This document shows positions 25,532 through 35,601 of a stretch of 64,000 nt of DNA, piece after piece. The notes below the pieces were generated by a model. That model was not told the DNA's origin, did not search any database, and saw only the letters and a list, made by a program, of their open reading frames with translations. Every line of letters begins with the position of its first letter. Positions within the stretch are counted from its first letter, which is position 1. The stretch is from Photobacterium leiognathi (lineage in GTDB: Bacteria > Pseudomonadota > Gammaproteobacteria > Enterobacterales > Vibrionaceae), in assembly GCF_030685535.1 (NCBI RefSeq), contig NZ_CP131601.1, positions 1,736,001 to 1,800,000 of the forward strand, given 5' to 3'. The translations under genes were made by a program, and so were the position numbers.

Positions 25532-26251
25532 TTAATGAGCGGCCATGAACGTTTGTAAAGCTTTTAGCGAAGACTCATCAGGCAACATACGATTCATTTT
25601 GCCTGTGATGTAATTTTCACGGAAAACGTCAAACCAAAGATCTAACATCTCTGCGTTATCATGCTCACCAAACAAATCAATGATACGTGCTGCAACTTCT
25701 GCAGTGCCTAGCTGATTTTCTTTTGATGCTTCACGCACTTTATAGCGAGAGGGTTTTTCTGGATTGATCGACAACACAGGGAATTGATTTAAGTATGGAC
25801 TCTTACGGAACATCTTTTTCGCTTCCGCCCAACTTCCATCCAACATAATAAATAACGGACGCTTTCCTTCTGCTAGTTCTACTTTCTCAGCAACACGTTC
25901 AGGCTCTGCGTATTCAGCTGGGAATACTACATAGGGTTGCCATTGTGGATCTTGCAATAACGCTAGCATGTCTTTATTTGGCTCAGTGCGAGACCAAATA
26001 TAAGCAAAGGTATCTTCAAACAGATCAGCAATTAATCGCCCTGTGTTGCTTGGCTTTAAGATCTCATCATCAAACATAACAAGCAGGAAAGCCGCATTGG
26101 ATTTCGCTAATGGGCGATGTTCACAAATGCAAAGATGTGTGCGCAGCATACATTGGCGACAACGCTCAACTTTACAACCACGAGCAAGAAAAGGACGAGT
26201 AGAACGTGCTAAACGTTCCTCATATAATGTATGTACGGCATGTATACGCAT
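25532..26251 (-). CDS. tapT: tRNA-uridine aminocarboxypropyltransferase (DTW family, TapT/YfiP)
   Basis: The protein installs acp3U in tRNA using S-adenosylmethionine. Visible features are an N-terminal Cys-rich zinc-like motif (CRQCMLRTHLCIC), FLLVMFDDEILKPSNTGRLI, and the DTW-type signature LDGSWAEAKKMFRKSP. The start at 26251 gives 239 aa and puts 16 residues before STRPFLARG as in known YfiP proteins; the ATG at 26281 would add ten unsupported residues. The spacing suggests a single-gene unit. Confidence 0.88.
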   Translation of the reverse strand: MRIHAVHTLYEERLARSTRPFLARGCKVERCRQCMLRTHLCICEHRPLAKSNAAFLLVMFDDEILKPSNTGRLIADLFEDTFAYIWSRTEPNKDMLALLQDPQWQPYVVFPAEYAEPERVAEKVELAEGKRPLFIMLDGSWAEAKKMFRKSPYLNQFPVLSINPEKPSRYKVREASKENQLGTAEVAARIIDLFGEHDNAEMLDLWFDVFRENYITGKMNRMLPDESSLKALQTFMAAH

Positions 26252-26381
26252 GAAGAATGAACCTGAGACAGAAAAAACCATCGCATTCTACCCAATAGCG
26301 TTGCTAACATACAAAAATTAACGTTAACCTTACTCGTTATGAGTCTATGTTGCTCAAATAATCTCCAACACAGTACGTTCT

Positions 26382-28424
26382 TTAGTTTTCTACGACTAAA
26401 TGGTATCGACTCAACATGCCCTGCTGCTGCTGTGCAATAACAGCCACACGTTCTGCTTCATCGACCAAAGTATCTAGCTGACGATTATTATGCTGAGCAC
26501 GATTAGCGACTTGCTCTAAATTATGAGCAACGTCCTGAGAAGCACGTTCTTGTTGTTGAGTTGCAACTGCAATGGTAACCATTTGCTGGTTAATATCTGA
26601 AATCGTATTGTTGATTAAGTTAATCGCATTTTGAACATCACTACTGCGTTCAATCGATGACATCATTTCTTTTCGACTCACTAACATCGCCTCATTAACA
26701 TCATCTGCTGCTTTATGAAGTGCTGTAATAGTATTACGAATTGATTCGGTTTGTTGGTTGGTTTCACTGGCTAATTGTCTGACTTCATCAGCGACAACGG
26801 CAAAACCTCGCCCTTGTTCACCTGCTCTTGCCGCCTCGATAGCCGCATTTAACGCAAGTAAGTTGGTATTGTTCGCAATCGAGCTAATTAGCTCTACCAC
26901 TTCCGTAATTTCTTTTACGTAGTTATCAAGTTGCTGCATGCGTTTTTCATTAATCGCAAACTGCTCTTCTAATGCCAATAAACCTTGCGTACTACACTCG
27001 ATGATCCCAACCCCATTTAACGCTAATTGTTGTGCTTTCTGAGCTTGTTTTTCTGAATCTGAACTACTTTTCGATATCTCACGAATAGATTCTTCTAGGT
27101 GAGTCATCGATGTTGTCACAACGTTTAACTCATCACTTTGATTCTGTAATGCGATACGTGATGTTGATGAAGCTTGCATACTTAACTCAGCTGCTCGAGT
27201 GAGTTCATCACTGTTGGTGATCAATTGTTGCAGCGACTCTCTATCATGCTCACATAAGTCATTTAAGACTTGTCCTAACTGTGCAAACTCACTTGCTCCG
27301 TTAGTATTGGCTTTTACCGTTAAATCACCGTCACTGATCTTATTTACCACCTGACTAATATGGTCGATGGACTTTTTAACCACACGACTGATCCACATCC
27401 CAGCTAATACAGAGATAAGTAGCCCGATAATGCTAAAAACAAGGAATACATGGCGAGCATCATTACTCGCATGCATGAAATCATTTTCACCTTTTTCAAT
27501 AAGTTGATGTGACTGCTGGGTGATCACAAGCAGTAAATCCATGATCTGTCCTGTTTGGTGTTTAACCTCAGCATACTTCACTGCCTGCTCTTCGTTCAGC
27601 TGCTGAACATGCAAGTAACGCTCAATAAAACCTTGTTTAGCAAATAACTTCTTCACCATTTCAAACGGCACAGTCAAGCTTGAAAAGTCATCAATTGCCG
27701 CATTTGTACGAACAAGTTCATCCCATGCGTAATTCATTCCAGCGAGATTGGTTCGCTTAAGATCTTTGGCGATCGCTTTAGCTTTAATAAGATCCGGTTC
27801 AGTGAGTAACAACATCAAGTTGCCACCAAGTTCAACGGCATGGTTAAGAAAGTTAGTCACATTACTCATTGCATAGTCATTACCAGCGTAAAGTGAGATC
27901 CCAACTCGGCTCATCTCAGAGCGAACCGATGACACCGCGTAATTCATCGTCGCACGTTCAGACGCTAATTTAAGGTTATTTTGGATGATTTGTTTTTGAA
28001 TGGAGTAAATATCAAAGGCAAGCTGATTAATTACATCGACTTCTGATAAGTATTTATCAGCATAGCTATTTAACCAGGTGATATTATATTCAGTGGCAAG
28101 TTGCTTGAGCTCTTTACCTGCACTCGCCCCTTGATCGAGCATGCTTTGTGATTGTTGAAATGTTTGATTCAGTGACTGCTCATCATTGCTCATCAGCATA
28201 TCACTTAAGCTTTGCTCAACTTCTAATGCACTGGTCACTATAGTGGTATTTTTAAGAGAAACGGGTACAGCCTGATCACTTAACACATCAAATTCTCGTG
28301 TCAGATTATTCAAGCCGTTATTACCGAAAACCGATAACACAACACCAATCATTACCAATATGGCTAAAACAAGTTGAATTCTTAAGACAATCGATAATTT
28401 TTTAGCACTATACTTCTGCTTCAC
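26382..28424 (-). CDS. Methyl-accepting chemotaxis protein with helical-bundle sensor
   Basis: The 680-aa chemoreceptor has one N-terminal helix (about 12-32), a long ~280-aa helical periplasmic domain (HBM-like by its length and heptad character), a second helix (about 329-350), HAMP, and a signalling domain. The hairpin tip is [35 protein letters not shown]. There is no C-terminal CheR pentapeptide. The ligand cannot be deduced. It neighbours other signalling genes but is transcribed alone. Confidence 0.92.
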   Translation of the reverse strand: MKQKYSAKKLSIVLRIQLVLAILVMIGVVLSVFGNNGLNNLTREFDVLSDQAVPVSLKNTTIVTSALEVEQSLSDMLMSNDEQSLNQTFQQSQSMLDQGASAGKELKQLATEYNITWLNSYADKYLSEVDVINQLAFDIYSIQKQIIQNNLKLASERATMNYAVSSVRSEMSRVGISLYAGNDYAMSNVTNFLNHAVELGGNLMLLLTEPDLIKAKAIAKDLKRTNLAGMNYAWDELVRTNAAIDDFSSLTVPFEMVKKLFAKQGFIERYLHVQQLNEEQAVKYAEVKHQTGQIMDLLLVITQQSHQLIEKGENDFMHASNDARHVFLVFSIIGLLISVLAGMWISRVVKKSIDHISQVVNKISDGDLTVKANTNGASEFAQLGQVLNDLCEHDRESLQQLITNSDELTRAAELSMQASSTSRIALQNQSDELNVVTTSMTHLEESIREISKSSSDSEKQAQKAQQLALNGVGIIECSTQGLLALEEQFAINEKRMQQLDNYVKEITEVVELISSIANNTNLLALNAAIEAARAGEQGRGFAVVADEVRQLASETNQQTESIRNTITALHKAADDVNEAMLVSRKEMMSSIERSSDVQNAINLINNTISDINQQMVTIAVATQQQERASQDVAHNLEQVANRAQHNNRQLDTLVDEAERVAVIAQQQQGMLSRYHLVVEN

Positions 28425-28710
28425 TGATATACCCTCTATATAATATTCAGAGAGAACAGCAATACGTATAATACCTAATTACCCTACTGTTATTATTAAT
28501 ACTCTCTATTGAGAGTTAAGATAATAAGCAATTGTTAAATAATTATTTCAAAAAGGAAAATATTAACCCTATGATTTACAATGACTTTATCTATAAAAGA
28601 TTCTTAAATAGGATAAATAAAACCCAAAAGGAATATGAAAAAGTAAACTGACCATAAATAAAGCAGGAATACTTTATCTGTTTCTAAAATATCCCTTTTA
28701 CTATGCCTAA

Positions 28711-29076
28711 TTAAGATAGTTTAGCGATCGCACTATCGAATAAGTTTTTGACTAAACTAATGAAATCTTCAAGAAAGTTGATCTGCTCGTTAGTTGGTTC
28801 TCGTAACCATACACCTTCTAGCACTTGGTGAAGATCTGCCATAACAGAGTCCGCTTCTTGCATTAACTGAAAGCGTACATCTTGTTCAATATCAGGATTT
28901 TGAGAAAATACAGCCATTAACTGAGTAGCAATTAAATCAGTCACAACTTCTTCTATCGTTACGCCTTGATCTGATGCTGAAGCACCTTCAAATAGAGTAA
29001 GATTTGACGCTAGATATTCAATCAGAGCTTCATAGCCTTCCGTATGCGCGACAAGATTTTTCACAGTATTTTCCAT
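28711..29076 (-). CDS. DUF3802-like small acidic protein
   Basis: The 121-aa acidic, helix-rich soluble protein (HTEGYEALIEYLASNLTLFE, VVTDLIATQLMAVFSQNP, INFLEDFISLVKNLFDSA) resembles the DUF3802 proteins of Vibrio and Shewanella as I remember them. No catalytic motif is seen. It lies 46 bp downstream of the PAS-GGDEF gene on the same strand and may be the third gene of the response-regulator operon. Function is unknown. Confidence 0.75.
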   Translation of the reverse strand: MENTVKNLVAHTEGYEALIEYLASNLTLFEGASASDQGVTIEEVVTDLIATQLMAVFSQNPDIEQDVRFQLMQEADSVMADLHQVLEGVWLREPTNEQINFLEDFISLVKNLFDSAIAKLS

Positions 29077-29122
29077 TAGTTAATATGTAAAAACAGTAAA
29101 TATTTTACTATTATTTTTCTCA

Positions 29123-30142
29123 TTAACAAATATTTCTAACAAGTTGCTTTACATTACTGCGTATTGATACTGAAGGTGAGAAATTACCCTCTTCTGTTAT
29201 AACTGTTGTTTGGTTCCGACCATTTTTCTTTGATTCGTACAGCGCTGAATCCGTTTGTTCTAACCAAGATTCATAGTTAGTAATCCCAGAATGTAACTCG
29301 CAAATTCCTAGACTAATAGTGACATTAATCGCTGTTCCATCGACTTCAATACTCGATTTTTCAACCTTCTTACGTAATCTCTCGGTAAAGTAGCTTGTCA
29401 TGTCTGCCGTTGTACCGGGCAATATCACACCAAATTCTTCGCCACCATAACGACCTGCAATATCGCTTTGACGTTTAGCACTACGAACAATACTAGCGAT
29501 ATTTTTGATCACGGCATCGCCTGCTACGTGCCCATAAGTATCATTGACCTTTTTAAAGTGGTCGATATCAAACATCACTAGCGTCATTGGCTGGTGTAAC
29601 TGTTGGTAGCGATCAAATTCATCACTTAAGCAATTTTCCCAATGACCACGGTTATACAATTGAGTCAATCTGTCGGTAATGCTCAAATGAGTTAATTGCG
29701 CATTTGACTCTCGCAAATGGTTCTTACTCTTTGCAATATCCGTTACATCAGTCACCGTTAAACAAATATGGGTGTACTCACCTGTTAGAGACTTTAATGG
29801 TGTTAACGTCATGTTCTGAAACATGTAATCAGAACTACCTGATATGGGGCTGAAATTAGTAAACTTGAAAACCCAAGGGCGATCTTCCCAAGCAGAAAAA
29901 GAACGCATACGTAGTTTGAATGTCGAAGCGATTTTATTCTTTAGCCATTTTTCAGGTAAATGCGGTACTACATCAAATAAGGACTTCCCCATTATTTGTT
30001 CTGTTGAAATACCACTATACGACTGCATAAATGTATTCCACGCATATATATTATAATTTTTATCCAATATAACAATACCCGCATCTAAATGATCGAGCAC
30101 TTGCATTGTTAAATGAAAATCAGCTAATGAAATATCACTCAA
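29123..30142 (-). CDS. PAS-GGDEF cytosolic diguanylate cyclase
   Basis: An N-terminal PAS domain (LDAGIVILDKNYNIYAWN, GKSLFDVVP) and PAC-like segment lead to an active-form GGDEF. The motifs are DRLTQLYNRGHW, FDIDHFKKVNDTYGH, I-site RQSD, and GGEEF within RYGGEEFGVILPG. There are no membrane helices. The frame opens with TTG overlapping the stop of the response-regulator gene (TTGA, 4 bp), which implies translational coupling; an ATG at 30106 is the alternative start. The coupled regulator-cyclase pair suggests phosphorelay control of c-di-GMP. Confidence 0.88.
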   Translation of the reverse strand: MSDISLADFHLTMQVLDHLDAGIVILDKNYNIYAWNTFMQSYSGISTEQIMGKSLFDVVPHLPEKWLKNKIASTFKLRMRSFSAWEDRPWVFKFTNFSPISGSSDYMFQNMTLTPLKSLTGEYTHICLTVTDVTDIAKSKNHLRESNAQLTHLSITDRLTQLYNRGHWENCLSDEFDRYQQLHQPMTLVMFDIDHFKKVNDTYGHVAGDAVIKNIASIVRSAKRQSDIAGRYGGEEFGVILPGTTADMTSYFTERLRKKVEKSSIEVDGTAINVTISLGICELHSGITNYESWLEQTDSALYESKKNGRNQTTVITEEGNFSPSVSIRSNVKQLVRNIC

Positions 30143-31110
30143 TTTAATGTTTCCATAATCTGGTGAATAATTTTTGTTGATTGGCTATCCATCATAAATA
30201 GCACTTCACATTCAACATCGAGAGTCTCTGCTTGATAGGTATATTCAACTGTAAAATAATCGTCCGACTGATATTCTTTATGATTCCAATTCATATACTC
30301 TTCTAAAATAATCGGTTGTCGCACAGAAAATGGAATACTTATTTGTTCAGATAATGCCACTAAAAATGAAGAAACCATGATATTGGCAATATCAATAACA
30401 ACTTCATTTTTATCATCATTCGTTTGACTAAAACCAAGCTTTTCGCCGAATTCAACAATATCTTCACCACGTAAATCAACAAGAGCTTCGCCATGAATAC
30501 CACCGCCGACAAAACGCTGCGCGATAGCTATGGATTGATGATCACTTCGGATATCAGCAATAGTCATAGCCAGATCACTACTGCCCATCGTCGATACACA
30601 GGGCAAAGGCATCTTAATAAATTCACCCAAATGGTCCGATATTATTGCAGCCCCTCGCCCTAATGAAATATTGGCGATTTCTCTAAAGCTTGCAATATAA
30701 TCAACTGATAATCCTTTATGCGTATCGCATATACTTTTTTCTATTCGAGCGACGTTTAAATTTAATAGTAGTTGAGTTAATTTATTCTTGTCGAATGGCT
30801 TTGATAAAAATTGATCGGCACCTAACATTAAACAGCGTCTTGCTGCTTCTTTTTGCACATCAGCAGAGATAATAACAATCGTCGGTTTATAACCAAGCGA
30901 AGGTAAACGCTTTAAAACTTCAAAACCATCCATAACAGGCATAGTTAAATCTAAAAAAACAATATCAATATTATTTTTAGCTATTTTATCAAGACCTTCG
31001 TTACCATTTTCTGCATAAAATAAATTAACGTCATAGCTTGCATTCAATAAACGTGTCATTGATTTATGCACAAGCGGTGAATCGTCACAAATTAATATAT
31101 TTTTAGACAT
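30139..31110 (-). CDS. Response regulator fused to a CheC-like phosphatase domain
   Basis: The receiver domain has the DD pair (LICDDSPLVHKS), phospho-acceptor D54 (VFLDLTMPVMDGF) and the Lys in LSKPFDKN. The C-terminal half is CheC/CheX-like (FREIANISLGRGAAIISDHL, then VVIDIANIMVSSFLVALSEQ), the class that dephosphorylates CheY. The second helix keeps the N of the E..N motif; the first also fits (E-IAN). It is coupled to the PAS-GGDEF gene. This suggests a self-limiting regulator; partner kinase unknown. Confidence 0.87.
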   Translation of the reverse strand: MSKNILICDDSPLVHKSMTRLLNASYDVNLFYAENGNEGLDKIAKNNIDIVFLDLTMPVMDGFEVLKRLPSLGYKPTIVIISADVQKEAARRCLMLGADQFLSKPFDKNKLTQLLLNLNVARIEKSICDTHKGLSVDYIASFREIANISLGRGAAIISDHLGEFIKMPLPCVSTMGSSDLAMTIADIRSDHQSIAIAQRFVGGGIHGEALVDLRGEDIVEFGEKLGFSQTNDDKNEVVIDIANIMVSSFLVALSEQISIPFSVRQPIILEEYMNWNHKEYQSDDYFTVEYTYQAETLDVECEVLFMMDSQSTKIIHQIMETLN

Positions 31111-31431
31111 GGTAACGTTTGAAGATCCTTATCAGTGTTATCAAAAATATCATAGACATATAACAGTAAATATCTATCCATTAATTATGAAATTTAGTTG
31201 ATAAGTGATATAGATCCGATTTTTGACCTCGCTTCCAAATATTACATAGGATTACGTGAGTAGAGATAACTTCAATCCCAATTTAACCTTATTTTTATAA
31301 TGGTTAATTTGCGGCTATCATATATCCCATGACTATAAATAAAGTTAATTTCACGGTATTCTATTGACGTCCCATAGGGAAATATAACTACAATTCTTCA
31401 TCACTATTTTTATAAGTAAGGTTTGCCATCT
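31111..31431. other. Divergent intergenic region, promoters expected
   Basis: This 321-bp region separates the leftward response-regulator gene from the rightward glutaredoxin-like gene. It is AT-rich with several A/T tracts. No specific operator or repeat is recognised. Confidence 0.4.
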
Positions 31432-31788
31432 ATGAAGATTATTCGCTGGATCCTAGGCCGCATTATTTTAGGTCTGAACTTCATCTTCTCTCCTCGTGGG
31501 ATCAAACGTACACAAGAGCAACAGCAAGCTGTTAACGAAGCCGTTGAAAAGTTAAAGCTTTATCAATTTGATGCTTGCCCTTTCTGCGTAAAAGTTCGTC
31601 GTGAAGCCAAAAGATTAAGCCTTCCACTGGAAACACGTGATGCAAAAGTATCACCATGGGAACAGGAGCTGATCGAGCAAGGCGGCAAGCGTAAGGTGCC
31701 TTGTTTACGTATCGAAAAAGAAGACGGTGTTGAATGGATGTATGAATCGAACGATATCATCGCCTACCTTCAACAACGTTTTAGCTAA
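31432..31788 (+). CDS. Glutaredoxin-like (GST N-terminal domain) protein with membrane-proximal N-terminus
   Basis: The 118-aa protein starts at the ATG at 31432 (an AAGG site lies 11 nt ahead), rather than the TTG three codons earlier. An amphipathic or hydrophobic N-terminus (WILGRIILGLNFIFSP) precedes a thioredoxin-fold domain with CPFC (FDACPFCVKVRREAKRL), cis-Pro region RKVPCLRIE and the ESNDIIAYLQQRF end typical of glutaredoxin 2 or GST-like domains. A role in thiol-disulfide exchange is inferred. Confidence 0.85.
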   Translation: MKIIRWILGRIILGLNFIFSPRGIKRTQEQQQAVNEAVEKLKLYQFDACPFCVKVRREAKRLSLPLETRDAKVSPWEQELIEQGGKRKVPCLRIEKEDGVEWMYESNDIIAYLQQRFS

Positions 31789-31968
31789 TCTCTACAGGGA
31801 TAGTACCTCCTCTCTTTATTGGAAAATCTTTCAATAACAAAGGCTAAAGTTATCTCTCTTATTGCCGATAAAATTGCGTATTTATCATTTTATCGGCATC
31901 TCTACGCCTTATTTGAAGCAACTGTTTTAGCTGCTGCCTTCAATATTCTTGATACAACAGGATGTACA

Positions 31969-32652
31969 ATGAGAAAGTTAAAAACTATCACCACTGACGA
32001 TATTCTACTTAAATTGTGTCAATCACTGTCAGAAGTGATGTCTAAAGCAACAGAAACAACAGTTTCATATTCTACGATGGTGCAAAAAATCAATAAAACC
32101 AGCCTTAAGCCAGACATTGGCTGCTTTGTATTATTTGATGGTGGCTTTACAGGTTTAGTGGTAACCAACTTTACTAGCCAAGCAGCAATGGAGCTTTATC
32201 AAGAATATATGCTTCGTATGGGGATCCCACAAGATGAACTTGCCTTGCACCACACCTCTGATGAAGTCGCGAATATTCTTGGTGAACTAATGAATCAGGT
32301 TGTGGGTGATTTCACGGGTAAGATTGGTCGTGAGCTCAAAGTCTCTATTACTCAAAACCAGCCTAAGATGTTGGCATTAAACAAGCAGATCTTATTATCG
32401 GTTGATACCAATTTAGATCGCCCTCAAGCTCGTCGTGTTAGTTTCAGCACTGAGAAAAACAATATTTTCTACTTAGAGTTGGCAATGGATAAAACCGAAT
32501 TCATCCAGTTAGAAGAGTTTGAACAAGATACTGAAGATACAGACAGCATTTTTGAATCAGCGCAACGAGCGCGTTCGCAAAAAGATGAACAAAAAAGCAA
32601 CAATAATTTCAATCAAGTAGATCAAGATTTACTAGATGAATTAGGTATCTAA
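31969..32652 (+). CDS. DUF3334 family (CheX-like) protein
   Basis: The ATG at 31969 has ACAGGA 6 nt ahead and is the start; the frame is open upstream to 31819 without support. The 227-aa protein contains a CheX/CheC-like core: DIGCFVLFDGGFTGLVVTNF, then HHTSDEVANILGELMNQVVG (the E..N arrangement of CheY-P phosphatases). A hydrophilic tail follows. It lies near the response regulator-CheC gene but on the other strand. Action on a phosphorylated receiver is inference. Confidence 0.82.
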   Translation: MRKLKTITTDDILLKLCQSLSEVMSKATETTVSYSTMVQKINKTSLKPDIGCFVLFDGGFTGLVVTNFTSQAAMELYQEYMLRMGIPQDELALHHTSDEVANILGELMNQVVGDFTGKIGRELKVSITQNQPKMLALNKQILLSVDTNLDRPQARRVSFSTEKNNIFYLELAMDKTEFIQLEEFEQDTEDTDSIFESAQRARSQKDEQKSNNNFNQVDQDLLDELGI

Positions 32653-32675
32653 ACACTCCCTTTATCCTCTTGTAA

Positions 32676-32711
32676 TGGCGAAATATTACTCCTAAATTTC
32701 GCCACTTTTTA
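32676..32711 (+). terminator. Terminator after the DUF3334 gene
   Basis: A 9-bp stem (tggcgaaat / atttcgcca), 11-nt loop, then a T-rich tail. Confidence 0.75.
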
Positions 32712-32713
32712 TA

Positions 32714-32817
32714 TTATACAACTTGGAAAGAGCTCGCTATTCCGCTTCGTTGCCTTCCTTGAATTCAACTCAGTGACTTCGCTCTGAATCAGGCATATTG
32801 AAGTCGCTTGGGTATAA
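32714..32817. repeat. Putative intergenic repeat (MITE-like) bounded by TTATAC...GTATAA
   Basis: A roughly 104-bp segment of higher GC than its surroundings starts ttatacaacttgg and ends tcgcttgggtataa, i.e. with imperfect inverted ends. It has no coding frame and resembles the short 'cttgggtata' intergenic repeats of Vibrionaceae as I recall them. Short relatives occur at 50141-50163 and about 14263-14286. Repeat status needs a genome comparison. Confidence 0.45.
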
Positions 32818-32950
32818 ATATCGCTATGAGATCAATTTCACAAATATGAAGTTTTCCTAGCGTTGAACACCATTTTAAACTCTTCAATAATTTACAAAAT
32901 ATACTATAGCGTTTACCTTCTGCTGGTAATGTTTTAGTGAGATATTTCCC

Positions 32951-33961
32951 ATGACTAAAAAGCGTATTATTAGCTTTGAATCTGGACGTTTGATTGCGTT
33001 ACTTGCAATTATTACTTTGCACAGTCAAGTTTTCATGAAGAGTCCATTGATCTTCGGAGAGCCTGTTATTGGCATGATTTTAAACCAAGCAAGTCGTTTT
33101 GCCGTTCCTTTGTTCTTTATCATTGCTGGTTATTTTTACTACCCTAAGCTAGTCAAAAGTGATTCAAAAGAAGACGTGTTCTGGCAATACACCAGACCAT
33201 TGTTAATGATGTGGCTAAGTTGGAGCATCATATTTCTTCTGATTCCTTTTAATTTCACAACATTATTAAACGATGGCTATTGGGCAGAACGTACCAATTA
33301 CTGGAGCAGTTTATTAGCTAACCCACTGAACAGCCTGTTTGAAGGTGGATTAGTACACCTTTGGTATATTCCCGCTTTGATTTGTGCCGTCGGCATTATT
33401 ACTTTGCTACATGCGTTTAAAGTAGAGGCGATTTTATTACCAATAGCATTGATTTTATTTGTCTATGGTTGTGCTGCTGGTAGTTACGTACCTGTAACCG
33501 ATATGGAAGCGCCTATTTTTACCCGAAATGGCCCTTTCTTTAGTACTTTGTTAGTTGCGCTAGGTTATGAGATCCATCGTCGTAAGCTCACATTAGACTC
33601 TAAGCAAAGCATTATATTGGCATTTTCAGGGTTTGCTCTGTTTCTACTTGAAGCAAACTACCTTTACTTTTTTGCTAATGGTGCGTTTTATCATGATTTC
33701 TTACTTGGTACACCGTTATGGGCAATTGGTATTTTCCTATTTTTACAAGGAAAGCCTGATTTTGGTGAAAAACTAAAAGCATCGACGATTAGTAACGATT
33801 TATTAGGGGTATATCTGTGTCACCTACTTGTTGTTATTTACTTCTTTAACATTGTATTCATGCTTGGAGTTAACCCAATTTTATCAAGCCTCTTAGCTGT
33901 ACCATGTGCGTTTTTTATATCTCTGCTAGTCGTAAAAGGGCTACGTAAACTACCATTTTAG
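32951..33961 (+). CDS. Acyltransferase-3 family membrane protein
   Basis: The 336-aa protein has about ten membrane helices and the acyltransferase_3 pattern: FESGRLIALLAIITLHSQV with the family His, FAVPLFFIIAGYF, and HLWYIPALICAVGII. These enzymes O-acetylate or succinylate envelope polysaccharides or lipids. The acceptor is unknown and no polysaccharide cluster is adjacent. It most resembles the WecH/YiaH branch. Confidence 0.85.
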   Translation: MTKKRIISFESGRLIALLAIITLHSQVFMKSPLIFGEPVIGMILNQASRFAVPLFFIIAGYFYYPKLVKSDSKEDVFWQYTRPLLMMWLSWSIIFLLIPFNFTTLLNDGYWAERTNYWSSLLANPLNSLFEGGLVHLWYIPALICAVGIITLLHAFKVEAILLPIALILFVYGCAAGSYVPVTDMEAPIFTRNGPFFSTLLVALGYEIHRRKLTLDSKQSIILAFSGFALFLLEANYLYFFANGAFYHDFLLGTPLWAIGIFLFLQGKPDFGEKLKASTISNDLLGVYLCHLLVVIYFFNIVFMLGVNPILSSLLAVPCAFFISLLVVKGLRKLPF

Positions 33962-33991
33962 TAATTACTCGTTCGATAGTATATAAACGAC

Positions 33992-34037
33992 AAAAAGCCC
34001 TCTTAGTACGTGTCTTACCACGCAAAGAGGGCTTTTT
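33992..34037. terminator. Bidirectional terminator
   Basis: A 13-bp stem (aaaaagccctctt / aagagggcttttt) with a structured loop lies between the convergent acyltransferase and GTPase genes. Confidence 0.9.
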
Positions 34038-34059
34038 ATTATTTAGAAAATTACTGTTT

Positions 34060-35601
34060 TTAGCTCACAGCAGCATCGAAAACAAGTTTACCTAAGCGAT
34101 ATAAACGCTTGGCTTGCTCACCATAATCTATGCTATCACCTTCAACCCGGCGGCGGTTTAGCTGAGTATTAATACCATCTTGGTACATCTCTTGGATATT
34201 CTCTTGCAGCACATCGAGATTGTAATTCAATCTATCCTGACTAACAGATAGCGGTATTACACGCTCCGTTTTCATTAATGATTTATTGTATTCAACAGCA
34301 TCAAGAATGATTTTCCCTTTTGCTGTTTGAATATCACTTAAATCATACGGTGGTAACCACTCTTCTACAGGTTTTAGCTTATCAACCTGATTAACCAACA
34401 TGATGATTTTAGGCGCTTTACGGTTTTGATGTTTCGCTTGTGCATAAAAATCATCCACCATTTGCTTAAGCGTGATATCAGCTTGGCGAGAAGACTGATT
34501 AGCCTTCAATACCCACAGCACCACATCACTTTGGGTGACCTGTTTTAACAGCATCTTATTAACGCTTTCAGAGCCATCAATTCCCGGTAAATCAATTAAA
34601 TTAATGACATCAGTACCTTCTACTTCACACTTATAAGTTGTGGCTTTATCTGTTGATGGTAATGCGCTGATCTCAGCTGACATCTCACCTAATAAGCCAT
34701 TAACAACCGAAGATTTACCAGCGCTAATCTGCCCTACAACGGCAATACGTAGAGGCTCAACAGCAATGGCCTCTGATTGCTGATCTTTATCGAACATTTT
34801 GCTATGCGGAACAGACGCATCATCCAGTTTGAAATGACCGCTATACAAATCAATGGCAACTGAGGCAACTTCTTGTAATAACGTCGTTTTTAACTTGTTT
34901 TGCACTTCTAAACTAACATCATCAAATAGTTTACCAAGTACTAAACCACGGGCTTCTGCCAGCCAACCTGTAGGAGTCGCAATGCGAAATAGACGATAAA
35001 TATCATAAGCCGATTTCGCGTAGCCCACTTTATCTTTAAGCTCGTAGCCTTGTTTTAAACTTTTTAAGGTTATTTTTTCTGCAAATGGCACATGCTCTTG
35101 CAGGAAGTGGCGATAACGTCGGCTTACCTCTTCAACCATGAGTAAAAACTCAGGCGCTGTAAATGATAAACGCTGCGAAGAACGACCTTGATTAAAACGA
35201 TCGGCTACCTCAGCCACCAGCACATAAGAATGTGCTTGTAAGGCTTCCCACTCAGGTGCTTCCGTCAGCTGTTGCTGGATCAAATGGGACATTTCATCCC
35301 ACACTTGATTCTCAAACTCACCCCACTGTGGATTTCCTGCCACATCTAATGGTGCAAGATCGTCATTCACAGCCTGACTGACTACTTTTTTACGACGAAT
35401 GATCCAATAAGGAACAAACACTAATAAACATGAGATGGTAATTAAGCCAAAGAACAATAACCATTGTCCGTTATTAATGAGGGCAACAATACCAAAGCCA
35501 GACAACACGACCACAGGCAATAAGATTGCCACTGCGATTAAAGGCAGAAACCCGTCAGATAATTGATTGGCTAACTGATAACTTTTACTTACTCGTTTCA
35601 T
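34060..35601 (-). CDS. Membrane-anchored GTPase (dynamin/Era-like G domain)
   Basis: Two adjacent membrane helices near the N-terminus (about 18-65) are followed by a helical region and a G domain. The G domain has G1 GQISAGKSS, G3 DLPGID, a G4-like NQVD (instead of NKxD), and a short C-terminal helical part; total 513 aa. Its start overlaps the end of the next GTPase gene by 4 bp (ATGA). The pair resembles coupled YfjP/YcjX-like membrane GTPases, but the cellular role is not established here. Confidence 0.8.
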   Translation of the reverse strand: MKRVSKSYQLANQLSDGFLPLIAVAILLPVVVLSGFGIVALINNGQWLLFFGLITISCLLVFVPYWIIRRKKVVSQAVNDDLAPLDVAGNPQWGEFENQVWDEMSHLIQQQLTEAPEWEALQAHSYVLVAEVADRFNQGRSSQRLSFTAPEFLLMVEEVSRRYRHFLQEHVPFAEKITLKSLKQGYELKDKVGYAKSAYDIYRLFRIATPTGWLAEARGLVLGKLFDDVSLEVQNKLKTTLLQEVASVAIDLYSGHFKLDDASVPHSKMFDKDQQSEAIAVEPLRIAVVGQISAGKSSVVNGLLGEMSAEISALPSTDKATTYKCEVEGTDVINLIDLPGIDGSESVNKMLLKQVTQSDVVLWVLKANQSSRQADITLKQMVDDFYAQAKHQNRKAPKIIMLVNQVDKLKPVEEWLPPYDLSDIQTAKGKIILDAVEYNKSLMKTERVIPLSVSQDRLNYNLDVLQENIQEMYQDGINTQLNRRRVEGDSIDYGEQAKRLYRLGKLVFDAAVS

